41,630 bases of DNA from a virus: the IMG/VR virus record IMGVR_UViG_3300031784_000068, positions 1 to 41,630 of that record. One strand, given 5' to 3'. A program made the translations under genes and the position numbers. The notes under the pieces were generated by a model. The model saw nothing but the letters and a program-made list of their open reading frames with translations, did no database searches and was not told where the DNA came from. This document shows positions 1 through 8,849 of the stretch, piece by piece (the first letter of the stretch is position 1; each line of letters starts with the position of its first letter).

Positions 1-2
1 TA

Positions 3-566
3 CTATGTCCAATATCTAAAAAATTATCAGACTGTAATTCAGACCAAATATTTTATGTTTCAGGAAGTTTAGGGGACCTACCAATAGGTGGAATAATTTC
101 AGTCTTTATAAATAATATAAGTTATTGCGTAACATATTCAGATATCGTCAATACCGCACCAACTCACTCATTAACATCAGTTGAGTCAGGAGATTTAATA
201 AATTGCGCATTTTGCACACCAGGTGTTAGTCCTCAAGTAACACCATCTAATACGGTTACACCTACACCAACTAAAACTACAACACCAACACCATCTTCAC
301 AATTGTATACTTACGTATACAGAGTTTGTAGAAGTTACCCATTAAATCCAATTATTGTTATACAATCTCAACCTGTATTGAATGTTAGTTTAGGTCAAGG
401 ATTCACATCTCAACCGACTTCACCGTCATTAGGTAAGAAAGTAACATTTATTGATGTAATACCAGGTTGGAATCCTAATTATCCTGCAGATATTGCATAC
501 ACAGGTAACTATTTTGGGGTAGCGTCAAGTATATCTGACACTCCAAACTGTCCTCCATCAACATAA
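3..566 (+). CDS. Pro/Thr-linker adhesin or tail-fibre protein, 5'-truncated
   Basis: This is the only plus-strand gene. Its reading frame is open back to the left edge of the window, so the N-terminus is missing. A TTG at 303 could be mistaken for a start, but the upstream codons are continuous and protein-like. The visible 187 residues begin with a Cys-containing globular part, continue through a Pro/Thr linker (about residues 80-100, with TPTPTKTTTPTPSS), and end in a domain of about 87 residues. The same linker style occurs in three minus-strand proteins at 3.4-9.9 kb, so I infer a paralogous virion adhesin or tail fibre. It ends in TAA and is followed by a shared bidirectional terminator. 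No enzymatic motif is visible. Function is inferred only from linker style and context. Confidence 0.7.
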   Translation, partial: LCPISKKLSDCNSDQIFYVSGSLGDLPIGGIISVFINNISYCVTYSDIVNTAPTHSLTSVESGDLINCAFCTPGVSPQVTPSNTVTPTPTKTTTPTPSSQLYTYVYRVCRSYPLNPIIVIQSQPVLNVSLGQGFTSQPTSPSLGKKVTFIDVIPGWNPNYPADIAYTGNYFGVASSISDTPNCPPST

Positions 567-595
567 TAAATCGTAGTTTACAAAATTGATTAAAT

Positions 596-632
596 AAAAA
601 AGGGTCTCAATTGGACCCTTAAAATTTTTTAG
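596..632. terminator. Bidirectional intrinsic terminator between convergent genes
   Basis: A 7-bp stem (AAGGGTC at 600-606 paired with GACCCTT at 614-620, 7-nt loop) has an A-rich run on its left and a T-rich run on its right (626-650). It can therefore act as a Rho-independent terminator for both strands. It lies between the plus-strand adhesin (stop at 566) and the minus-strand RuvC-like gene (stop at 640). Confidence 0.8.
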
Positions 633-639
633 TTTTTTT

Positions 640-1233
640 TTATTTAGAATTAAAGTAACTTAATACAACAGTATACGCATCCGTCATATCAAAATTTTCT
701 TTCTTTAACGTATTGTTTCTTGTATATAACCAAGTTATTTGGGGTTCACGTTTTGCAACTAATTCCCATATGACTTGTTTTTTATCTATATCTTTAGGAT
801 AACCTCCAAACAAAACAAATTTACCTTTACCATTCTCCTTTACTAATTCAGGAAACGCATTTTTTCTAGAATTATAAGTCGATATATATTCAGGCACAAT
901 TCCTAACACATCATAAACTTCTTTAGTTATTAAAGTGTTATATCTTAATAGAGTTCCTATTGTGTATACATTATTTGAATTAAGTAATGGTTCCTCAATT
1001 ACAACTTTAACAATTCCTAAATTTTTATATTGGTCCAATTTTAATTTAAACAAGTCAGACTTTTTAAGAAGTTCTTCTATTTTGTCTTCAGATTTAGGTT
1101 TAGGTTGTGGAGAAATATGAGTCAATTCTAATAACTCTTTAGTTTGTAAATCAAAAAGTGCCCAACCTATTGTTTTAGTAGACACATCTAACCCTAATAT
1201 TTTAGGGTTGTTTTTAAGTTCTTTTTTTGACAT
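640..1233 (-). CDS. RuvC-like Holliday-junction resolvase / RNase H-fold nuclease
   Basis: The 197-residue protein has the RuvC/RNase H-fold pattern. An N-terminal strand ILGLDVSTKTIGWALFD carries Asp16, a second strand VVIEEPL carries Glu80/Glu81, and a C-terminal FDMTDAY carries Asp182 and Asp185 with the DxxD spacing of RuvC. These would form the metal site that cuts branched DNA. The role in T4-like phages (inferred here) is resolving recombination and replication junctions before packaging, a job T4 gives to the unrelated gp49. The start overlaps the stop of the upstream tail gene in TAATG, so translation is probably coupled. It is the last gene of the minus-strand run. The length suits RuvC (about 170-190), and nothing indicates a transposon TnpB. 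Confidence 0.8.
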   Translation of the reverse strand: MSKKELKNNPKILGLDVSTKTIGWALFDLQTKELLELTHISPQPKPKSEDKIEELLKKSDLFKLKLDQYKNLGIVKVVIEEPLLNSNNVYTIGTLLRYNTLITKEVYDVLGIVPEYISTYNSRKNAFPELVKENGKGKFVLFGGYPKDIDKKQVIWELVAKREPQITWLYTRNNTLKKENFDMTDAYTVVLSYFNSK

Positions 1234-3416
1234 TAAAAATCGTATTTAATCATTATCTGCTGTATACCACTTCTTTGAGTGGGTCTTTGCATTTTTGATA
1301 TAAAAATAAGGTCATTATCAGAATCGTAAAGACCGATTTCATTAAAATGTGGAGTTAATGAATTATTCCAAGATGGATTGCTACTATTTACAAACATTCC
1401 TGAAGGTAAATTAATTCTATATTTCATTTCATAGATAGTCGCTTGTATATCAGTTTCAATGTTACCATAAAAATAATACTCATCACCAAAATTTAAACCT
1501 CCACTACTACCTAATGTTGGTATGTATAAAACACTACCCATATCATGAATTGATGCATTATCATATAAATCAGAAGTTATTGTAAACGTACTTTGATACA
1601 ATCCTTGGGGGTCAATGTACCCGCCGATTGTGTATCCACTTAGTTGACTAGTGAAATCAATTTCTCTCCAAAGATTTGGATTTGGGTATTCTCCTGTTGT
1701 AACTTTTTGGGCAATAACGTAAAACTCTTCTGCAACAAATCCAGTAACCCCATCAATATTCATACATCCAAATTCATTATTAAATATTAATGAAACATCC
1801 ATAGCGTAGTTAGTACATCCACTAGCAGGTCCTTGTATTTTTTGATAGTATTGACAATGTAAAGAATTTGTAAACGTCCCGTTATTATAAAACCCATATG
1901 ACACCCATAAGGTTTCCCCATCACCACTTAAAACACCTGTACTTGTAATATCTCCATTACATATATTAGGAGCAACTAATGTTACTTTTGGAGCGGGTAA
2001 AGTCCAATTCCTATTTGATTTATAGGATAACGCCGCAATTATTTCAGCATCATCAATAACAACTAATTGGTCATCAGGAAATACTTTACCAATTCTACTT
2101 GGTGTTCCACCAGTATTTAAATAATTGTCCCAAAGAGTGTAATATCTAATACCAGGATTATTCATATCAGAATTTTTACTCGAGTAAAGTAATCCCTGTT
2201 CCATAAATCCTCCCCCATTTACAGGTGGGTCAATATAAAAAGTTTCACCTAAACAACAATTATCACTTTTATGCCACATTAAAGTTGGCACATGAAATTT
2301 AAAATTTCTAGCTTGTCCTGTTTCTCCAGGATTATTTGGGTCATACTCTTCAACTGCAAATTTTTCACCATAAAAATTATTTATCGCTTGATTTGTAAAG
2401 TGTATAACAGCAATTGATTTTTGTTCTTCAGGAGTTACCGTAATCGGTTCATCATATGAATTAAAATAGAACACTTCAGTACTTGCCGATTGTCCTAAAG
2501 AACTCATGTAACCTAAATATTCTTTTGTACCTATGTAGTCTTTTGAAGTATAATAATTATAATCTTGATAAACCGCGTTATTAAGACCCGCAATACTCTG
2601 ACTCCATATTATATTCATGTTCCAAACAAGTGAAGAAATTTGGTCTGTATAACATAAAGATTCATAATTCACAACATCGTCGTTCCAATGTCCTGCAGGT
2701 GTAATTGTATCATAAAGTTCAGTCATCCCTGAAGGATATACCATTATTCTTGAATTAGCGGTCGTTGTAAAATTTGTAAAATCAACACATGGTCTGTCCA
2801 AACCTATTAAATTAGTACCTGAATCGTAGTAAGTAACTCTATAAGTAAGAGTTGGGTAACAAGATTGATAACATGAGCAAAGGTCTGATTGGTTATAAAA
2901 AATTGTAACAAAATCACCAATTTCAATAGTTCCATTCGCAGTTGAGTCACAAGCCAAAGGATTCGAAACTCCGGATATTAATAATCCCCCGTCAAGTAAT
3001 GTTGTATCAGTTTCAAATTCACTGTTAATAGTATACGCCGAACAAGGTTGTACATACCAACAACTTGAGTCTCCTGAAAAAAATCCTCTAGGTTCAGCGG
3101 AGTTATAGATTGAAACATATTCAGATTCCATGTAAGGTATCCCGTAGGTATTACCTGAAGTACCTTGCATATAATACGGATACTTAATATAATTTTTTGT
3201 AGACTGTGGGAATCCAGTATTATTTTGAGCGTTATATGGTGGCATCAAAACTTTAGAAGTTGTTGATACTGAGTTAGTAACTCCAGTGTAAGAAACTTCA
3301 CTATCACCTATTTGGAAATATTGGATGTTTAAATTTCCTTGTGAAATCTTTCTTCTACCAACATCTGTAATTCTAGTTGAGATTAGTCCTGATGTGTTTT
3401 GTAATATATAACCCAT
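1233..3416 (-). CDS. Tail-collar-like fibre or baseplate-attached structural protein
   Basis: A 727-residue virion protein. The N-terminus contains TRITDVGRRKISQGNLNI followed by FQIGDSEV (residues 35-41), which resembles the start of phage tail-collar fibre proteins ('...iGDg...'). The C-terminus has NEIGLYDSDNDLIFISK (residues 692-708), resembling the 'nEIGLyd.dG.li' motif of the same group (P2 gpH-type N-terminal domains). The region between is Tyr/Asn/Gly-rich with many Cys pairs (for example CSCYQSC) and no enzymatic motif. I infer a fibre base or collar joining adhesins to the baseplate. It lies downstream of three Pro/Thr-linker proteins and is coupled to the RuvC-like gene. The family match was made by eye, so the exact class is uncertain. 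Confidence 0.6.
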   Translation of the reverse strand: MGYILQNTSGLISTRITDVGRRKISQGNLNIQYFQIGDSEVSYTGVTNSVSTTSKVLMPPYNAQNNTGFPQSTKNYIKYPYYMQGTSGNTYGIPYMESEYVSIYNSAEPRGFFSGDSSCWYVQPCSAYTINSEFETDTTLLDGGLLISGVSNPLACDSTANGTIEIGDFVTIFYNQSDLCSCYQSCYPTLTYRVTYYDSGTNLIGLDRPCVDFTNFTTTANSRIMVYPSGMTELYDTITPAGHWNDDVVNYESLCYTDQISSLVWNMNIIWSQSIAGLNNAVYQDYNYYTSKDYIGTKEYLGYMSSLGQSASTEVFYFNSYDEPITVTPEEQKSIAVIHFTNQAINNFYGEKFAVEEYDPNNPGETGQARNFKFHVPTLMWHKSDNCCLGETFYIDPPVNGGGFMEQGLLYSSKNSDMNNPGIRYYTLWDNYLNTGGTPSRIGKVFPDDQLVVIDDAEIIAALSYKSNRNWTLPAPKVTLVAPNICNGDITSTGVLSGDGETLWVSYGFYNNGTFTNSLHCQYYQKIQGPASGCTNYAMDVSLIFNNEFGCMNIDGVTGFVAEEFYVIAQKVTTGEYPNPNLWREIDFTSQLSGYTIGGYIDPQGLYQSTFTITSDLYDNASIHDMGSVLYIPTLGSSGGLNFGDEYYFYGNIETDIQATIYEMKYRINLPSGMFVNSSNPSWNNSLTPHFNEIGLYDSDNDLIFISKMQRPTQRSGIQQIMIKYDF

Positions 3417-3447
3417 ATATAATAATTATTCAAATCTAAATTTTATG

Positions 3448-5547
3448 TTAGAAAAACTGAGCCCCGTAATTAGCGGTAACACCAAAGTTATTATTACCAA
3501 TCGTTGCCGTAGCACAACTAGCTCCGTAGATTTTAACATTTCTAATAGTGTACTTTAATAGGTATGAGAATTTTTCTTTACAAATTAATGCCCCAACATT
3601 TTGACTTATAAATTGACTAGTTATAGATAATGATAAATCAGTATTTGAAGTGTTATAGATTTGTACTGAAGAATAATTCTTTACATTTGTTACTGTGGAT
3701 ACTGCACTGAATGCCCCCCCACATGAACCATTATTAACAATATTGTTTGTTGTAGGTCCATCAGTTGGTACTAATGTTAATAATCCGTTAACTACTGTTT
3801 CAGTCGTATCCCATGTAACATGTGTTTCAATTGGGTATACCGGACTTTGAGTTATTGCCTCGGTATACTCGATATCAAGTTCAATATATACACCATCAGG
3901 TAATGCGGGATTTATTGTTATTATACCATTTCTGCCGTTTGTAATTGGTGTGGTAAATAACGAGCCAGGTTGGGCAAACCAATTAGTCGACAAATAATTA
4001 CCAAATGGTAACCCGTCCGCGTATAAATTCACAACATAATTCTGAGAAGACAATTGTGAAATTGTTACTCCAACATTTACAACATTACCAACACTATCCT
4101 GAACATATAATGTGTAATTTCCTGAAACCAAGTTATTAAATAATGGCGAATTTTGATAAGTTATATTATTAATTGAATACGTATACGGAGACAACCCTCC
4201 AGTAGCAGTCGCTAATATTGTACCATTATTTGTACAAGAATCAGTTTTACTAACACTTAGAGATAATGGTAAACTGGTACAGTCGCCTAAAGTCACTGTT
4301 ATTGAACCGCTAGTTGTATTTCCTCCACCCAAGAATGACCACCCTGTTGTTGGTATTGACGATGGAGAAGCGTTAGAAATAAGTAATGGAGTTTGGTTAC
4401 CACAAACAGGTAAACCTGTCATTTGCCAATTGGTTCCATTGTATATTATAAAATATTGCCCATTTTGAGATAACCAAGTATTATAAGAATTATTAATTCC
4501 ATTATAATTAAACGTGATTAAATATTGTAATTTACAATAAGTAAATGACATACATAAATCAGGTATAAAACCAATACTTTGAGTAGGAGTCATTGTTGGG
4601 GTTGGTGTTGTTGGTGCACCTATACTTGGACTAACAGATGGAGTTTGAGTCATAGTTGGTGTCACTGTGGGGGTTAATCCAGTTGTTGGAGTAACTGTAG
4701 GAGTTATAGTTGATGTCGGCGTTAAAGTTGTCGTTGGGGTGGTTGTCGATGTAGGTGTTGGTGTTGGAACATTAAATCCGCAAGTAATTGTTGTTGTAAA
4801 ATCGTTATAATAATCAGTAACAGTTGCAATATATGAACCAAAAGATATACCATTTAATGTTTGAGATGTTTGCCCATTGGACCACTGAATAGTATACGGG
4901 GCAGTTCCTCCAGTAATTAATAGAGAAACAATTCCATCACTATATCCAATACCTGAAGGTTCTTGGACTACTTGGCATTGTACCTCCATTGGGTATATTG
5001 TAATAACGTCACATTCATTTTTACCTGTTAATCTTAAACTAACGGTAACTTCAGGATATGGTGTTCTTGAAACTGAGATTGACGGAGTTACAGATGGTGT
5101 AATTGAGATAGTTGGAGTAACTGTTGAGGTCGCAGTTGTGGTTGGTGTAGGCGTAAAACCTACACTTTTTGTTGGGGTTGTGGTTTTAGTAGGAGTTGTG
5201 GTTTTAGTAGGAGTTGGTGTAGGTGTTTTTGTCTTAGTAGGAGTTGGGGTCGGTGTTTTTGTCTTAGTAGGAGTTGGGGTCGGTGATGCGGATGCACAAC
5301 AATAACCCGGAGCTGAACCGCATACCGCAGGAGCATTCAATACTAAACTCGCAGTATTTGCACCGTAATCATATCCTGAAGAAGATGGTCCAATTAAATT
5401 TTCAATTATAAAACAAAAGTTATCACCTTCAACTGATTCAATATACCACATTTCACCGGGTTGTCCACCACTTGGCATGTTGATGATATATTGAGCCCCG
5501 TCACAACAACTAACGACTAAATAATTATATGGTGGTACAAACATCAT
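3448..5547 (-). CDS. Modular Pro/Thr-linker adhesin with SprB-like domains
   Basis: A 699-residue mosaic protein. A Cys-containing N-terminal domain (1-85) is followed by a long Thr/Pro linker (86-165, repeated TPTPTPTKTK). An SprB-like Ig-type domain follows (about 166-262, with ITGGTAPYTIQWSNG and FGSYIATVTDYYN), then a second Thr/Pro linker (262-325). Next come a domain of unknown type (326-430), another SprB-like repeat (about 433-502, with ATGGLSPYTYSINN and SGNYTLYVQDSVG) and a C-terminal domain (503-699). No signal peptide is seen, which fits a phage virion component. The first linker is encoded by perfect 18-bp and 30-bp tandem DNA repeats. The role, receptor binding by a tail fibre, is inferred from architecture and neighbours. 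Confidence 0.65.
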   Translation of the reverse strand: MMFVPPYNYLVVSCCDGAQYIINMPSGGQPGEMWYIESVEGDNFCFIIENLIGPSSSGYDYGANTASLVLNAPAVCGSAPGYCCASASPTPTPTKTKTPTPTPTKTKTPTPTPTKTTTPTKTTTPTKSVGFTPTPTTTATSTVTPTISITPSVTPSISVSRTPYPEVTVSLRLTGKNECDVITIYPMEVQCQVVQEPSGIGYSDGIVSLLITGGTAPYTIQWSNGQTSQTLNGISFGSYIATVTDYYNDFTTTITCGFNVPTPTPTSTTTPTTTLTPTSTITPTVTPTTGLTPTVTPTMTQTPSVSPSIGAPTTPTPTMTPTQSIGFIPDLCMSFTYCKLQYLITFNYNGINNSYNTWLSQNGQYFIIYNGTNWQMTGLPVCGNQTPLLISNASPSSIPTTGWSFLGGGNTTSGSITVTLGDCTSLPLSLSVSKTDSCTNNGTILATATGGLSPYTYSINNITYQNSPLFNNLVSGNYTLYVQDSVGNVVNVGVTISQLSSQNYVVNLYADGLPFGNYLSTNWFAQPGSLFTTPITNGRNGIITINPALPDGVYIELDIEYTEAITQSPVYPIETHVTWDTTETVVNGLLTLVPTDGPTTNNIVNNGSCGGAFSAVSTVTNVKNYSSVQIYNTSNTDLSLSITSQFISQNVGALICKEKFSYLLKYTIRNVKIYGASCATATIGNNNFGVTANYGAQFF
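5180..5281 (-). repeat. Tandem DNA repeats (18 bp x2, then 30 bp x2) encoding a Thr/Pro linker
   Basis: Two perfect 18-bp units (5180-5197, 5198-5215) are followed by two perfect 30-bp units (5222-5251, 5252-5281). On the minus strand they encode the Thr/Lys/Pro linker of the 699-residue adhesin, and each 30-bp unit adds ten residues. Both unit lengths are multiples of three, so gain or loss by slippage would change linker length without breaking the frame. Confidence 0.85.
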
Positions 5548-5596
5548 TTTCTATATAATAAATAATACTAAATAAGTTTTATGAAAAATAAATCCA

Positions 5597-7975
5597 TTAT
5601 GGTTTTACAGTTACAGTCCAATTGTATGGGGAATTTTTTAGGGCCAAATAATATGGGTTAGATAAACCACCTGTCGGGGATTCAGGTTGTGGGGTTGACG
5701 TTCCAGTAAATAATAAAGTTTTATTTGTTAATGTATTAGCGGTAGCTAATTTATAAAAATCTTCTAACAAGAAATCCACGGCAGCAGTTTTTAAATTTGT
5801 CCTAAAGAAATACCCATAAGTAAAACCTGTCAGAGCCGAAAAAGAATTAGTCCATCCTGATAAATTAGTAGAAATACTGATATTAAAATTTTTCAGAGTT
5901 TTAGGAAAATTTCCTTGTATAATATCTGACGAATCTTTAAACCCAGTTGAGTCCAAGGACAGAGTTACTAAATTCGTAACCGCACTTAAATTAGTCGCCG
6001 CACTTAAAGTCGTATTACCACCTAAATCAATATTAGTCGCCCCCGTCATTAATCCAAAATTAATATTAGTAAGATTATTAGCGTTAAAATCGATTGTTCG
6101 TATTGAAGACGGGAAAGTCTTAGTCCATCCAGTTAGTCCAACTCTACTTATATCAAAAGAATTCAAATTTGTGGAACCTGTTAATTCTTGTGTCCATTCA
6201 GGTATATAGTTACCTGCATATTGATTTTCAATTGAGAAAGTCACTAAAGATGTTGGAACATTACTAGTATATCCCGTTAAATCATTATTTTGTAATCTTA
6301 ATGTCTGTATCGAATTAGGAAAAATTGGGGGGATTGAAGTTAAATTATTATTATTAAGATATAGTGTAACTAAACTTGTGTTTCCTGAAATTGAATTAAG
6401 GAATGAGGTGAGACTATTTTCACTAAAATCTATAGTAACTATTGACGTTGGGAAATTTTTAGTCCACGCAGTTAGTCCAACAGAGTTAGCCAAAAATGTT
6501 TGTAAATTTGTTGCTCCCGTAATTTCAACATTCCAAGTAGGTAATGAAGGGTTCCCAGTCCCTTTATTAATATTAAAGTAATTCATGGACGTTGGGAAAT
6601 TAGAAGTATACCCTGTAAAATAATTACTATTAGCGGTTAGGTCAGTGATAGAATTTGGAAGTATAGGTGGTAGGGTCTTTAATTGGTTTCTATCAACTCT
6701 TAAATCGGTCAATGATGTGCAACCTGATATAGTTTCAGTAATACTAGTTAAACTATTGGTATATAAATTCAATTGTGTTAACCCTGTGTTATTTGACAAA
6801 TCAGGTGAGAAATATTTAAATGAATTAACACCTAAGCTAAGTCCTCCCTGTTGTTGTTCCATATCAATTATGGAAACTTGTGTTGGGAAATTTGTTGTCC
6901 ATCCTGTAAAACGATTTGCATGTAAATCAATTCTTGAAACTGTAGTACTAGAACTAAGTGGTGTTAAAAAATTTATATCACTTAATTGACCGTTACTATA
7001 TATGTAAAAAACACCTCCAGTTTGAGGAGGCGCGAAGTTAAGATTTGTTAAACTTGAGTTTCCAACAATATCCATTCTCGTAGGTCGTGAAGCCGTAGTA
7101 TATCCCGAATAATTAATAGTCGCCGAGGTAAAATTATTATAGTTATAAAAAACATTCTGTAATTGAGTAATTGATGTTGGATTTAATATTTCAAAATCAA
7201 AAGTAGTTGCCGAGTTATATTGATAACTAAAAACGTCAAACGCACTTGTAAGTGAAAATTTAAAAGTGTCTACAGTAGAATTAGTAATATATATTCCGTC
7301 CAAACTAGTAAACGCGGTAAAGGTATAATTATTTACAAAAATTTCAGATATTTTATCCACATATATATCCCTTAAACCGTCAGCGGAATTTGGAAAAGTA
7401 GGTGACCCATATCTTAAATCATATATTGTTGTAATATAATCTGAAGGTACATAACTTTTACTTAATGCGACTAAATTTGTAGCGCCAGTGTAAGAAGGGT
7501 TAGTAATTGAATAATTTAACGGAGCGGTCCCATCTCCAAAATCTACCGTAAATTTACTATTTAATTTAGCGTTTAAAGTTATTGACTGAGGATTTAAACC
7601 ATTAATATTTTGAACTTGGAAATATGGAGGAATTGGAACTGATTGACTTGGAGTTATACTTGGGGTAATACTTGGGGTAGGTGTTGGGGAGGTAAGTGGT
7701 GCGGATGGGGAGGGAGTTGGGGTTGGTGTGTTCGAAGGTGTTGGTGTGGGCGTTGTTTGTACAAATTGTAATTCTTCACATCCTTCTGAACTCTCAACGG
7801 TAACTTGAACAAATGGTAATAATGACCAATCCGATGGTATATCTACATATATTGTTGGTGGAACATACGATAATTCGTAAGCAGCTAAAAAACAATTATT
7901 TCCATAATTATCACAAACCGTAATCACATAAGGAGGTTCTCCTGTTATATTTGATATTGTTATATAACAACTCAT
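5597..7975 (-). CDS. Leucine-rich-repeat tail-fibre/adhesin with PKD-like domain and Pro/Thr linker
   Basis: A 792-residue protein. Residues 1-72 form a small domain (ITGEPPYVITVCDNYGNNC, ending near EGCEELQF) clearly related to the N-terminus of the 345-residue protein at 8850-9887. A Thr/Pro/Ser linker spans 74-112. A PKD-like segment has FTVDFGDGT (142-150). A long leucine-rich-repeat region runs from about 195 to 715, with units such as LVTLYLNNNNLTSIPPIFP and IQTLRLQNNDLTGYTSNVP alternating with TNFPTS.. turns. The end is a short non-repeat domain. LRR solenoids are protein- or glycan-binding scaffolds, so I infer host-receptor recognition. LRR domains are not common in characterised phage fibres. 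Antisense reading frames inside it are shadows. Confidence 0.7.
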   Translation of the reverse strand: MSCYITISNITGEPPYVITVCDNYGNNCFLAAYELSYVPPTIYVDIPSDWSLLPFVQVTVESSEGCEELQFVQTTPTPTPSNTPTPTPSPSAPLTSPTPTPSITPSITPSQSVPIPPYFQVQNINGLNPQSITLNAKLNSKFTVDFGDGTAPLNYSITNPSYTGATNLVALSKSYVPSDYITTIYDLRYGSPTFPNSADGLRDIYVDKISEIFVNNYTFTAFTSLDGIYITNSTVDTFKFSLTSAFDVFSYQYNSATTFDFEILNPTSITQLQNVFYNYNNFTSATINYSGYTTASRPTRMDIVGNSSLTNLNFAPPQTGGVFYIYSNGQLSDINFLTPLSSSTTVSRIDLHANRFTGWTTNFPTQVSIIDMEQQQGGLSLGVNSFKYFSPDLSNNTGLTQLNLYTNSLTSITETISGCTSLTDLRVDRNQLKTLPPILPNSITDLTANSNYFTGYTSNFPTSMNYFNINKGTGNPSLPTWNVEITGATNLQTFLANSVGLTAWTKNFPTSIVTIDFSENSLTSFLNSISGNTSLVTLYLNNNNLTSIPPIFPNSIQTLRLQNNDLTGYTSNVPTSLVTFSIENQYAGNYIPEWTQELTGSTNLNSFDISRVGLTGWTKTFPSSIRTIDFNANNLTNINFGLMTGATNIDLGGNTTLSAATNLSAVTNLVTLSLDSTGFKDSSDIIQGNFPKTLKNFNISISTNLSGWTNSFSALTGFTYGYFFRTNLKTAAVDFLLEDFYKLATANTLTNKTLLFTGTSTPQPESPTGGLSNPYYLALKNSPYNWTVTVKP

Positions 7976-7991
7976 TAACGATAAATATTAA

Positions 7992-8837
7992 TTAAATCAT
8001 TTGTATCCATCCACTGATTTTATAAATATAAAGACCATCAGAAAAATCTGTTTGATATACAATTAATCCAGAGGTCGGTGATGAAATTGATAGTCTTTGT
8101 GTTTGAGTCATTCTTGGGAACAATACACCCTGTGAGGTAGATGCAACTTCTAATATTGCAGCAGTACTTGATGGGGAACCAATTGACACCGTAACCCCAT
8201 TATCCTGAATTTGACTATTACCAATTGAGGTTAATCCTGTCCATTTAGGAATATAATTCACAGTTCCTGAACCTGTGACTCCAGATGTAACGGTTCCCCC
8301 ACTACCTGAACTAAATTTTTTCCAAACCGCACTTGAGTGTGTTGCGCCGCTAACGTCTTCAATTGTAGACGCAGTCCAAGCATTTATAAAATTTTGTCCC
8401 GCGGCGGTTGTATTATTTATTAGTGTTCCAAAATCATAGATTGTGACCGCGGTTGTCGCAGTAACTGCGGTCCATAATGATTCATAGTTATCAATTCTGA
8501 ATTGATAAATTTGGTCATCCTCGTAAACATAAGCTAACATACCTAGCCTTCTTCTTCCTGAAGATATGTTATCAGAATTAAGTGTTAACACATCAGGTGA
8601 AAAAACCGCACCGGTACCTTTTGTAAATTGAATCGGTATTGTATTACCACTAAACTCAATTGGTCCAAATGTTGCTGGTGGTATGGTGTATACTAAATCA
8701 GTAAGATTAAATACTTCCATGTATCCACCGACACCAAGTACAGAAAAATTAGTTCCGAATGTTTCGGACCTTTCAACAGATTGTACTCCGTTTAGTTGTT
8801 CTGAACTTATTGGGTTTTTATATGGAAATGTAGACAT
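7992..8837 (-). CDS. Tail-fibre protein with flavobacterial-phage-type C-terminus
   Basis: A 281-residue protein with a Gly/Ser/Thr-rich hinge (SSGSGGTVTSGVTGSGTVN). The part after the hinge resembles fibre proteins of Bacteroidota phages and related surface proteins: a 'nyIPKWTG.tsigNSqIqDnG' segment, then GVLFPRMTQTQRLSI and SGLIVYQTDFSDGLYIYK before a Trp near the end. These C-termini are usually the distal or trimerising end of a fibre. The N-terminal 100 residues probably attach it to a partner. It lies between the LRR fibre and a Pro/Thr-linker protein with only short gaps, so they are probably co-transcribed. No chaperone or peptidase S74 domain is visible. Confidence 0.65.
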   Translation of the reverse strand: MSTFPYKNPISSEQLNGVQSVERSETFGTNFSVLGVGGYMEVFNLTDLVYTIPPATFGPIEFSGNTIPIQFTKGTGAVFSPDVLTLNSDNISSGRRRLGMLAYVYEDDQIYQFRIDNYESLWTAVTATTAVTIYDFGTLINNTTAAGQNFINAWTASTIEDVSGATHSSAVWKKFSSGSGGTVTSGVTGSGTVNYIPKWTGLTSIGNSQIQDNGVTVSIGSPSSTAAILEVASTSQGVLFPRMTQTQRLSISSPTSGLIVYQTDFSDGLYIYKISGWIQMI

Positions 8838-8849
8838 ATACTATAATTA

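Noticed and set aside
303-566. An 87-residue gene starting at TTG 303
   Set aside because: The same frame is open and protein-like back to position 3 with a continuous Pro/Thr linker, so this is the 3' end of a longer truncated gene.
640-1233. TnpB- or Cas-type RuvC nuclease
   Set aside because: The protein is only 197 residues, has a stand-alone RuvC-like layout, and there is no zinc ribbon, guide RNA region or transposon end nearby.
5180-5281. Tandem repeats as a CRISPR array
   Set aside because: Units are directly adjacent without spacers and encode a Thr/Pro linker in frame; no cas gene is present.
6378-6989. Plus-strand open frames inside the LRR gene
   Set aside because: They are antisense shadows produced by the repetitive codon pattern of the LRR region, with no leader or neighbouring plus-strand gene.
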